Source: Pseudomonadota bacterium (GTDB lineage: Bacteria > Pseudomonadota > Alphaproteobacteria > Micavibrionales > UBA2020). From it: a stretch of DNA of 24,336 nucleotides. Below, piece after piece: positions 15,649 through 23,243 of the stretch. Made by a program: the position numbers and the translations under genes. The notes below the pieces were generated by a model that ran no database searches, was not told where the DNA came from, and saw nothing but the letters and a program-made list of their open reading frames with translations. The stretch's first letter is position 1. Every line of letters starts with the position of its first letter. The DNA lies in contig JAEXMB010000066.1 in NCBI GenBank assembly GCA_023444705.1, positions 1 to 24,336 of the forward strand, read 5' to 3'.

Positions 15649-16380
15649 ATGAGTTTTCTGCGCATCACACCAGGCGTCAGCGCCTTTTCCGAGACGGGGC
15701 GTGTTCTGCCCGCCGCCGTTCACAAGCCGTCGGACGAGTTGCGCGCCCAAGTGCTGGAGCGCGACGGCAACAGCTGCCAGTACTGCGGCTATACGGCTGC
15801 CAAGTATCAGGAAGTCCACTACACGGGTCTGCGCCGCAAGAAAAGCGACCCGCCGCCGCCCGCCAGCGTCGCGGGCAAGGTCACGGCCGATCACTACGTC
15901 ACCGCCTGCACCTTTTGTTATCAGTGCTTTCATGTCGAGCGCATCGAGCGCATGCAATCCGGTGCCGTGATCTGGTTGCCCGAAATCGGGCAGGCGGCGT
16001 TGCATCACATTTGCCGCGCCGTCTATGTGGCGCGCATCAGCCAGGGGCCGATGGCCGACGCTGCGCGCGACGCGATGGAAGCCCTGCTGGCCCGCAAGGC
16101 GGAGGCGGTGGCCCGTCTGGGTACCGACAGCCCGCAGATTCTGGCCAGTGTTCTGCAGGATTTTCTTGAAACCCGCGAATATCGCCAGCGCGCCGACAAG
16201 CTCAAGGGGTTTCGCATATTGCCGCTTGACCGCCGCATCATCCGCGAGGGTGATCTGGAATTTAACCAGTTTCCGCAAATCCTCGCCTATTGGCGCTCCA
16301 AGGACGGCCCCTTTGGCGACCATCCGCCGCGCCAATGGGTCAAAACCTTCTACGATCTGCAACAACAGCTCGCCGCGTAG
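15649..16380 (+). CDS. dotN: DotN/IcmJ, zinc-binding type IV coupling complex protein (243 aa)
   Basis: DotN is a cytoplasmic zinc protein that joins the coupling complex of DotL and DotM. The sequence carries C43-Q-Y-C46 and C87-T-F-C90-Y-Q-C93-F-H, the zinc-binding pattern of an HNH-like treble-clef fold; L-R-x-x-V-L-E-R-D-x-x-x-C-Q-Y-C-G-Y recalls HNH proteins, but no nuclease role is known for DotN. The C-terminal half is helical and charged. Legionella DotN is about 208 aa. AAGGGG lies 8 nt before the start. The gene sits between dotP and dotO exactly as icmJ does between icmD and icmB. Confidence 0.87.
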   Translation: MSFLRITPGVSAFSETGRVLPAAVHKPSDELRAQVLERDGNSCQYCGYTAAKYQEVHYTGLRRKKSDPPPPASVAGKVTADHYVTACTFCYQCFHVERIERMQSGAVIWLPEIGQAALHHICRAVYVARISQGPMADAARDAMEALLARKAEAVARLGTDSPQILASVLQDFLETREYRQRADKLKGFRILPLDRRIIREGDLEFNQFPQILAYWRSKDGPFGDHPPRQWVKTFYDLQQQLAA

Positions 16381-16413
16381 AAAAAAGCCTGTTTAAGCCT
16401 CTGATAACTTTGG

Positions 16414-16419
16414 TATAGT
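16414..16419 (+). promoter_or_regulatory. Possible -10 element (TATAGT) before dotO
   Basis: A TATAGT hexamer lies in the 117-bp gap between dotN and dotO, without a convincing -35. The gap is otherwise featureless. It is too weak to assert a promoter, but the gap length leaves room for one. Confidence 0.2.
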
Positions 16420-16497
16420 GGACAAACCGCCGCCCGGCGTCTATCTGTAACGGGTGTTGCGTGTTTTGGGGACGTCAGGGGTTTAAAAGCGGCAGGG

Positions 16498-19400
16498 ATG
16501 GGGATTCTCACCAACTTTTTCAGGCCATTCGCGCGGCTGATGCGCCAGCCTGTGGAATCGTTCATCCGCCTTGAAACGGCGGATGACGCGACGACGCTGG
16601 TGTCTGACGACGGCTCTTTGCTGACGGTGCTGAAAATCCACGGCGCGCGCCAGATTATCGGTGATACCGAATACCGCAAAATCCTTGCCGACAGCGTGGT
16701 CAAGATCGGCACGCGCTTTGACCGTCCGGGCCATGCCGTGCAGGTTTATTTCTGCCGCAACCCCGAGCGCATCGGCGAAGAGCTGCGCATCATGTTGCGC
16801 CCCAATCAGGTGGCGGCACGCAGCATCGGCCTTGATATCGACGACATTTTCGAAGAACGCTCCAAGCACCTCAGCCACTATCTGGCGTGGGAAGAAATCT
16901 ATTTCGTGCTGTGGACGCGCCCTGCGATCCTGACCAAGGCCGACATGGCGCGCGAGGCAGACCGCGCGCGCAAGCGCAAATGGGTGCCCTCCACCGACGC
17001 GCAATATCCCTTCGCTGCGATCGAGGCCCTGCGCACGCGCCACCATAGCTTTGTCACCGCCACCACCACGGCGCTGCATGAAATGGACATCCACAACAAC
17101 GTGATCGAAGTCCACGATGCGTTGCGCCTGATCCGCGCCAACCTGTTGCAAAACACCAATGACAGCAACTGGCGCCCCAATTTGCCGGGTGATGCCATCC
17201 GCCCGCGCGCGCCTGAAAAATACGGTGATTATTCCGATGTGCTGTGGCCGTCGCTGCGCGGGCAACTGACCAACGCCTCGGCACGCGTCATCAACGACCA
17301 CAGTGTGGAGATGGGCAAATACGTCTGGGGCGGCGTCGACATGACACTCGGCCCGATGGAACCGTCGCCTTTCCCGCAGCTGCTGGCGCGTTTGAACGAA
17401 AGCAAGGTGCCTTTCCGCATTTCCTTCCTGATCGAAGGCGGCGGCATTCAGGGCATGGCCATGCAGACTTTCCTGTCGTCGATCTTCAGCGTGACCAACT
17501 CGGAAAACCGCCAGATCAAGGACGCACTCGAAGCACTTGGCGAGATGTCGCGCAGCGAACCCGTGGTCAAGCTGCGCATTTCAATGGCGACATGGGCGCC
17601 GCGCGGCAATACCGAATTGCTTGAAGACCGCCTGTCGACGCTGGCGCAGGCCTTTGAGAGCTGGGGCTATTGCCAGGTGACGCAGGTAACGGGCGATCCG
17701 CTCGATCAAGTCATGTCGTCTGCGCTTGGCATCCACTGCGCCAGCACCGCGCCACCTGCCGTGGCGCCGCTGTACGAAGTGATGAAGCTGATGCCGTGGC
17801 AGCGCGCCTCAAGCCCGTTTGACAGCGGCGCGATTTTGCTGCGCACGCCCGATGGCCGCGTGTGGCCGTACCAGACCGGTACCAACGTGACCACGACATG
17901 GTTCGACCTTGTCTTTGCACAGCCCGGTGGCGGTAAATCGGTTTTGATGAACACGCTCAACCTCGGCTCATGCCTGACGGCGGGTTCGTCGCAATTGCCG
18001 TTCGTTGCGATCATCGACATCGGCCCGTCGTCTTCGGGCCTGATCTCGCTCATCAAGGATGCGCTGCCGCCCCAGCGCCGCAACGAGGCCGCATCCTACC
18101 GCCTGCAGATGAACCAAAGCTTTGCGATCAACCCGTTTGATACCAAGCTTGGCATGCGTTATCCGCAGGTGACGGAGCGCAGCTTCCTGATCGAACTGCT
18201 GACGCTGATCTGCACCCCGCCTGGACAGGCCGAGCCTTATGACGGCATCTCGCAACTTGCGGGCCTTGTGGTGGACGAGATGTACCGCTGGCGCGACGAC
18301 AGTGTCGCCAACGCCGAGCCGCGCCCCTATCTGCCGCGCATCGACGCCGCTGTCGACGACGCCATCCGCAAGCATGACATCAACCTGCCGCCCAGTGCCT
18401 ATTGGTGGGATGTGGTTGACCTGCTGTTTGACAAGGGCGCGACTTACGAGGCCGGTCTTGCGCAACGCTACGCCATGCCGATGCTGGGCGATGCGATTTC
18501 CGCCGCCCGCCGCCCGCAGATCAGAAACCTGCTTGAAGAAACCTCGATCGGCTCGTCCTCAGAGGGTGTCATTCACGCGTTCGAGCGTATGATCACCTCG
18601 GGCGTGCGTGAATTCCCGATCCTGTCGTCGGTGACGAAATTCGCGCTGAACGAAGTACGCGTCTGCTCGCTCGATCTGGCCGACGTGGCGCCGCAGGGCG
18701 ATGCGACGGCAGACCGCCAGACCGCGATCATGTATATGCTGGCGCGCCATGCGCTGGTCACCCCGTGGTGGATCAACGAAGAAGCACTGGCGCAAATGCC
18801 GCCGCGCTACCGCCCCTACCACGAAGACCGCCTGCGCCAGTTCGCCGAAACGCCAAAACGCCTGTGCTATGACGAGTTCCACCGTACTTCAAGTTCGCGC
18901 AGCGTGCGCGGGCAGGTCGTGCGCGACGTGCGCGAGGGCCGCAAACGCGGCATCCAGATCATCCTCGCCTCGCAGATGCTGCAGGATTTCGACGACGACA
19001 TGGTCGATCTTGCCACCGGTGTCTGGGTTTTGGGTACAGCCATTTCCGACGGCGCGGTCGATGCCACGCAAAAGCGTTTCGGCCTGACCGAAACCGCGCG
19101 CTGGATCATCCGCCACAAGCTGACAGGCCCCAAAGCGTCGGGTGCGCCGGCACTGCTGGTGCTTGGCACGACCGAGGGCAAGTACGAACAGCACCTTATC
19201 AACACGCTCGGCCCGATCGAGTTGTGGGCGTTCTCCACCACGTCAGAGGATGCCGCCATCCGTAACCGTCTTTACAGCCGCATCGGTGCCGCGCAGGCGC
19301 GCCGCCTGCTGGCCGCGAACTATCCGGGCGGCTCGGCGCGCAACGAGATCAAGCGCCGCATTGCGATGCAGTCTGAAAAACTCGGCGACAGTGGCGAGAG

Positions 19401-19542
19401 CGTGTCGCTCGGTGCCGTGATCGACCAGATTGTCGAGGAAATGGTCGGCTCGACCAAGGTCTCGCTCAAGGAAATGCAGGACGGCGAGGTGGCCGAGGGC
19501 GAACCCAAGCTCAGCCTGCCCGACTTCAGCGGCAAGACCTAA
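16498..19542 (+). CDS. dotO: DotO/IcmB, VirB4-class secretion ATPase (1014 aa)
   Basis: DotO is the VirB4-class AAA+ ATPase that forms the cytoplasmic base of the Dot/Icm apparatus and powers it with DotB. The length equals Legionella IcmB (about 1009 aa). Walker A is P476-G-G-G-K-S481; Walker B is LCYD792-E793-F-H; a following ILASQ826 matches the sensor region. Residues 1-440 are the N-terminal VirB4-type domain. No membrane helix is evident. The Shine-Dalgarno is poor: AGGGG lies 16 nt away and another AGGG directly abuts the ATG. The gene ends the cluster, followed by a strong terminator. Confidence 0.93.
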   Translation: MGILTNFFRPFARLMRQPVESFIRLETADDATTLVSDDGSLLTVLKIHGARQIIGDTEYRKILADSVVKIGTRFDRPGHAVQVYFCRNPERIGEELRIMLRPNQVAARSIGLDIDDIFEERSKHLSHYLAWEEIYFVLWTRPAILTKADMAREADRARKRKWVPSTDAQYPFAAIEALRTRHHSFVTATTTALHEMDIHNNVIEVHDALRLIRANLLQNTNDSNWRPNLPGDAIRPRAPEKYGDYSDVLWPSLRGQLTNASARVINDHSVEMGKYVWGGVDMTLGPMEPSPFPQLLARLNESKVPFRISFLIEGGGIQGMAMQTFLSSIFSVTNSENRQIKDALEALGEMSRSEPVVKLRISMATWAPRGNTELLEDRLSTLAQAFESWGYCQVTQVTGDPLDQVMSSALGIHCASTAPPAVAPLYEVMKLMPWQRASSPFDSGAILLRTPDGRVWPYQTGTNVTTTWFDLVFAQPGGGKSVLMNTLNLGSCLTAGSSQLPFVAIIDIGPSSSGLISLIKDALPPQRRNEAASYRLQMNQSFAINPFDTKLGMRYPQVTERSFLIELLTLICTPPGQAEPYDGISQLAGLVVDEMYRWRDDSVANAEPRPYLPRIDAAVDDAIRKHDINLPPSAYWWDVVDLLFDKGATYEAGLAQRYAMPMLGDAISAARRPQIRNLLEETSIGSSSEGVIHAFERMITSGVREFPILSSVTKFALNEVRVCSLDLADVAPQGDATADRQTAIMYMLARHALVTPWWINEEALAQMPPRYRPYHEDRLRQFAETPKRLCYDEFHRTSSSRSVRGQVVRDVREGRKRGIQIILASQMLQDFDDDMVDLATGVWVLGTAISDGAVDATQKRFGLTETARWIIRHKLTGPKASGAPALLVLGTTEGKYEQHLINTLGPIELWAFSTTSEDAAIRNRLYSRIGAAQARRLLAANYPGGSARNEIKRRIAMQSEKLGDSGESVSLGAVIDQIVEEMVGSTKVSLKEMQDGEVAEGEPKLSLPDFSGKT

Positions 19543-19548
19543 GAATAT

Positions 19549-19580
19549 AAAAAGCCCCGCCATCTCTGGCGGGGCTTTTT
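19549..19580. terminator. Perfect bidirectional terminator after dotO
   Basis: A 13-bp perfect stem (AAAAAGCCCCGCC, 19549-19561, with 19568-19580) and a 6-nt loop carry an A run on one side and a T run on the other. It serves dotO (+) and the convergent DDAH-like gene (-). Confidence 0.92.
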
Positions 19581-19597
19581 AAATGCGGCAGTCCTGC

Positions 19598-20473
19598 CTA
19601 CGCCACACGTCGCTGGCGCGCGGCGGTCAGGCTGATGACGCTGTCGGCATGCGGCCGCGCGGGCAGGCGCAGCGACAGGCTCGACAGGCCCAGGCCCGTC
19701 TTCATGAATTCCGACACGTTGACTTCCTGTACGGTGATGCCCTGTGCCTGCAGGCCGCTACGTACCTCGGCAAAGCCGTGGGGGACGAGCAGGGTGCCGT
19801 TGACCATCAGGCTGTCGAGTGCCGCGCGCATATCCCAGCCCACCGTCATCTTTTCATAGGCGATGAAAGCAAAGTGGCGCGATAGATCTTCGCGCAACAG
19901 GATGCGATGGTTGCCATGCGCATCCATGCCAAGATCGCAGACACTGGTGCCAAGGCGCGTGGTGCCGTCGCCAAAGTCGACGACGCTGGCCTGATAGCCG
20001 TATTCGGTCAGGAAGTAGGCGAGTTGTGCAGCACCTTCCTGATTGGTGCGGGCTGACAGGCCGATGATGAAATGATCGCCCACGCGCGCGACATCGCTGG
20101 CGTCAAGCGTGCCCGGGCTGGTGATGGATTTAAGAATACGGCTGCCCGCCAGCAATGATGCGGCAAGCTGCTGTTCGCCCTGACGCGCATGGCGTTCGCC
20201 AAAGTTGGCGATGACAGCAAGGCTGGGTGTCACGACGGCGACATCGTTGATAAAGCAGCTGTCGGGAAATTGCGGGTCATGGCGCAGGGCGCGTACATCC
20301 ACGCCGCAGCCGATCAGCGCACGGCAATAGGCGTCGTGTTGGTAAAGCGCGCGGTCAGGATCGGGAATGCCCACCCCGATATGCTCAAGACCAAATTGTG
20401 CCCCGGGTTTGCGCACATAGGCGTGCGAGATGGCAGGTGCGCTTGCACCCTGCTGCGAAAAAGCGTCGGTCAT
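19598..20473 (-). CDS. DDAH-family protein lacking both catalytic residues, probable pseudoenzyme (291 aa)
   Basis: DDAH hydrolyses dimethylarginine to citrulline and dimethylamine. The scaffold is clear: F-P-D71-S with IND-x-A-V-V, S-P-G-T then VGDHFIIGLSARTNQEG (132-147), and a C-terminal GLSSLSLRL. Compared with the Pseudomonas aeruginosa enzyme as I recall it, the catalytic His (in LHLKTG) is replaced by Arg173 (TRLGTS), the nucleophilic Cys (GGVSCMSLRF) by Ser265, and the Glu of VED by Asn76. Hydrolysis by the known mechanism is therefore unlikely; a binding or regulatory role is possible. The ATG at 20473 has GGGGGA 10 nt upstream; a TTG at 20491 is less likely. Confidence 0.8.
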   Translation of the reverse strand: MTDAFSQQGASAPAISHAYVRKPGAQFGLEHIGVGIPDPDRALYQHDAYCRALIGCGVDVRALRHDPQFPDSCFINDVAVVTPSLAVIANFGERHARQGEQQLAASLLAGSRILKSITSPGTLDASDVARVGDHFIIGLSARTNQEGAAQLAYFLTEYGYQASVVDFGDGTTRLGTSVCDLGMDAHGNHRILLREDLSRHFAFIAYEKMTVGWDMRAALDSLMVNGTLLVPHGFAEVRSGLQAQGITVQEVNVSEFMKTGLGLSSLSLRLPARPHADSVISLTAARQRRVA

Positions 20474-20510
20474 GGTGAAAAAATCCCCCAAAAACGGCTA
20501 AACTAAACTC

Positions 20511-20538
20511 TGTATATTCCCCAACTCAACACTAACAA
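20511..20538 (-). promoter_or_regulatory. Candidate promoter for the DDAH-like gene
   Basis: On the - strand, TTGTTA (20538-20533) and TATACA (20516-20511) are separated by 16 bp, about 38 nt upstream of the ATG. Reasonable consensus fit. Confidence 0.38.
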
Positions 20539-20619
20539 GACAGCGCGCGTTTTCGCAAGCGCTGAATGCAGCGGCTTTGCCTGTGGCGTTAAAATTTCTG
20601 TGGGTAAGTGAGGCTGCGC

Positions 20620-21612
20620 TCAGGGGCGCGGTGGCTTGGGCAGGCGCAGGCGGGCGGCGTCCTGTGCCGCGCGGTCGATGATGGCGCGCTGGCGCTCGAT
20701 CGTGGTGAAGCCAGCGACATCAATCTGGTGGCGAAACGCGGCAGGCACATAGGACAGCGTTGCGCGCATCGCCGCGACGTCATAGCCCCACAGTGCGGGG
20801 CGGAAGATTTTTGCCAGCTCCCCGCGCTGGCCCGCGATGAACAGGATGGTTTGCGGATGCTTGGGTGTTGCGGTGATGAGATCGCTTTTGCACAGCTTGC
20901 GCCCCTGCGCGGTCAGCCGCGCCAGCAGTGCATCAATCTGGCCGTTATAGGCGCAAAGCTGAAAGCCCGTCAGGCCGCCGTGGGTTGGCCAGACGCGTTG
21001 CAGATCGCTCAGCGGCGTTGCGCTGGCAAAATCCGCAGGCACGCGCGCCACGTCCTTCAGCCACAGGCGGTTGATGATCTCGTTCAAAATCGGCATGCCA
21101 AGGTCGCGGATGCGCGATGTCACCTGATGGCCTGACGGCGTATAGCCAAAGGGATCGCAACCGTGCAGCAGCAATGCCTTGGCGGCCTCGGGCTTGCGCT
21201 CGCCCACTGCGCGCGCCAGCAATGACGATGGATAGGTGGTTTTTTCCGCCTGTTTGATGTCAGCACCGTGGCGCAACAGCAAGTCGACGCAATCGCCGCT
21301 GTTGGCGTTGACGGCGCCGATCAGGCAGCGGCTGCGGTTATGCGCGGCGTCGCTGCCATGCGCCAGCAGCCATTTGACGGCGGCGTGATGGCCCGCACAG
21401 CTGGCCGCATGCAATGCCGCGTTCATCACCGACTGGTCGCGGCAGACGGCGGCGTCATGCGCGTGGATGAAGGCCATGCGCGTCGTCTGTCCGCGTGCGG
21501 CGGCTTCCATCAGCAGGTTCTGGCGTTTGGAGAGAATGCCTTCGCGCACATCGCGCTGCCACGCGGCGTCGCGCGCGGGGTCGTGCGAATCATGTGGCGG
21601 TTTTTGTGTCAT
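20620..21612 (-). CDS. Ankyrin-repeat protein, candidate secreted effector (330 aa)
   Basis: Three ankyrin-type repeats are visible at about residues 64-92 (NAALHAASCAGHHAAVKWLLAHG), 95-120 (GDCVDLLLRHGAD) and 128-155 (PEAAKALLLHGCDP). The C-terminal half (160-330) is helical, without a recognised domain, and ends in a basic/proline tail. There is no signal peptide or membrane helix. Ankyrin repeats mediate protein binding and are common in type IV effectors of host-associated bacteria, and this gene lies 1.1 kb beyond a Dot/Icm operon. The ATG at 21612 is preferred to a TTG at 21633. Effector status is inference; a cytoplasmic scaffold is equally possible. Confidence 0.8.
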   Translation of the reverse strand: MTQKPPHDSHDPARDAAWQRDVREGILSKRQNLLMEAAARGQTTRMAFIHAHDAAVCRDQSVMNAALHAASCAGHHAAVKWLLAHGSDAAHNRSRCLIGAVNANSGDCVDLLLRHGADIKQAEKTTYPSSLLARAVGERKPEAAKALLLHGCDPFGYTPSGHQVTSRIRDLGMPILNEIINRLWLKDVARVPADFASATPLSDLQRVWPTHGGLTGFQLCAYNGQIDALLARLTAQGRKLCKSDLITATPKHPQTILFIAGQRGELAKIFRPALWGYDVAAMRATLSYVPAAFRHQIDVAGFTTIERQRAIIDRAAQDAARLRLPKPPRP

Positions 21613-21684
21613 GGCGCGGCGGGCCTTTTCCAAAAACAGGCGATGAGAATAACGAACCGCAAGGTTTTCTGCGGGCTTTACAGC

Positions 21685-21700
21685 TTAACCGCATCTTAAC
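21685..21700. promoter_or_regulatory. CtrA-type box between divergent genes
   Basis: TTAA-CCGCATC-TTAAC matches the alphaproteobacterial CtrA consensus TTAA-N7-TTAAC exactly. It lies 64 nt before the metallopeptidase start and 73 nt before the ankyrin gene start, so it could control either. Such a short motif can occur by chance. Confidence 0.45.
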
Positions 21701-21763
21701 ACCTTTCATATTGAATTCTAGCTGTTCGCAAGAAAATGTGTTTTTATTCAAAGGAGAAACGGC

Positions 21764-23125
21764 GTGACAAAGCGGGTGTGTGCCCGGCAGAGCCGTATCG
21801 ATCACGGCGCTGTCCGGATGGCCGAAGGGGTTTGGCCATTAAAAGGGGAGCCGATGACGTCACGCAAGCAGCCTCCGGTCAATACCGGCGGGCCGCGCGA
21901 TCCGCGCGGTCACAACGGACAACCGGATATTTCACGTCAAAACGCCGGCGCGCCTGCGCGGCCCGATCCTGCATTTGCGCCGCAACGCGCCTTGACGACG
22001 CGCGACCACAACCGTCTGTCGTCATCTTTCCCGTCCGCCGTACCGCCGTCGCCGCCGCTTGACCTGCCGTGCCTTGGCAGTGTCGGTGCCACCGACGATG
22101 TCGCGGCGCGCAATCTCGTCACATTATCGGCGGCGCTTGGCGTGCTGGCACATAGCCCGACGGGCCGCCATCTGGTCGAAGGGCTGATTGCTGCCGGCTA
22201 TAAGGTCGTATTCGACGACGCGCGCACCGCGGCGCGCGGCGCCAGCGGCTTATGCGACAGCGCCAGCAAGACCATCGTGCTGAAATCCGCTGATGACCGC
22301 GACACGCTGGCCCTGCTGCTGGCGCACGAAGCCGTGCATGCGCTGCAAAACGCGCGCGCGGATGACCTGCTGCCCTCCGCGCGTCACCGTCCTGAAACCG
22401 TTTTCCGTCTGGCCTTTGCGATTGAGGCCGATGCCTATGCGCAACAAGTGCAAGTGGCGTTTGAACTGTCGCGCCTGCAGGTCGCGCAACGCCCGTTGCT
22501 GCTGATGCGCTCGCGCTTTCCGGGGCTGGTGCGCGCGGGTGACCGTGTGTTGCAGGATGCCGCCGATACCGAGCGCGATCAGGGCCGCGGCGCACTGGCC
22601 GACGGGCGCCTGATGGCGGGATTGTTTTCGGCTTTCTACGATGATTTTGCCATGCGCTCGTATTACGAGCGCGTGCATCTTGATTTCATCACCGCCTTTG
22701 CCGACAGGCGCAAGCTTGACCAGATCAGGGACGATGCGGGAACGAAGGGCGATTTCAACACGGCATCAAGCGGCCTGAGCGACCTGTTTCGCCGCGACAT
22801 CACCAGCGCGCGCCTCAAGGGCCTGTTGCTGTGGCGCGGCCAGCCGTATCTGACGCAGCACCGCCCTGATCTTGATTTCGCCCAACCGCGCTATGCGGGA
22901 TTGAGCGCGCCGACGCGTACGGGGGTTGAAAATTTCTACAAGACCTATCTGCCCAACCGCAAAATGCCCGCGCTTGCGACCTTTGGCCTTTATGTGGTGT
23001 CGGCCACGAAAAACCTGCAGGCCGACAAGGTCGAGCCGCCCAGCGTCATCAAACCCGGCATGAACGGCAATGGCACGGGATCGTCCATTCGCGCCCCGCG
23101 CAAGCGCAAGCGTGATTTCTGGTGA
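21764..23125 (+). CDS. Putative zinc metallopeptidase with disordered N-terminus (453 aa)
   Basis: The GTG start has AAGGAG 7 nt upstream; an ATG at 21854, preceded by AAGGGGAG, is a second credible start and would remove 30 residues. Residues 1-100 are Pro/Arg/Gly-rich and disordered. The domain from about 115 has H188-E-A-V-H192-A-L-Q in a hydrophobic helix, with E221 in AIEADAYAQQ about 30 residues later, the layout of a gluzincin-type site (HExxH plus downstream Glu). The remainder is helical; the C-terminus is basic (KRKRDFW). No signal peptide is seen, so if secreted it would need a dedicated system. It resembles putative metallopeptidases of unknown function; the substrate is unknown. 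It is an effector candidate by context only. Confidence 0.75.
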   Translation: MTKRVCARQSRIDHGAVRMAEGVWPLKGEPMTSRKQPPVNTGGPRDPRGHNGQPDISRQNAGAPARPDPAFAPQRALTTRDHNRLSSSFPSAVPPSPPLDLPCLGSVGATDDVAARNLVTLSAALGVLAHSPTGRHLVEGLIAAGYKVVFDDARTAARGASGLCDSASKTIVLKSADDRDTLALLLAHEAVHALQNARADDLLPSARHRPETVFRLAFAIEADAYAQQVQVAFELSRLQVAQRPLLLMRSRFPGLVRAGDRVLQDAADTERDQGRGALADGRLMAGLFSAFYDDFAMRSYYERVHLDFITAFADRRKLDQIRDDAGTKGDFNTASSGLSDLFRRDITSARLKGLLLWRGQPYLTQHRPDLDFAQPRYAGLSAPTRTGVENFYKTYLPNRKMPALATFGLYVVSATKNLQADKVEPPSVIKPGMNGNGTGSSIRAPRKRKRDFW

Positions 23126-23178
23126 TAAATCAATAATTTGATGTTCTCGCCCCCACGCCGTGACCGGATGCTTTTTAT

Positions 23179-23207
23179 TTGCAATATTATGGCAATTACT
23201 GTAGGGT
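23179..23207 (+). promoter_or_regulatory. Candidate promoter for the last + strand gene
   Basis: TTGCAA (23179-23184) and TAGGGT (23202-23207) are 17 bp apart in an AT-rich stretch, 37 nt before the ATG. Moderate fit. Confidence 0.35.
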
Positions 23208-23243
23208 AGGGCAGTTTTTGATTCCACCTGCCGTATCCGAGCC

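Noticed and set aside
15058..16365. 435-aa - strand frame over dotP and dotN
   Set aside because: Runs across a strong terminator and two recognised genes; low-plausibility composition.
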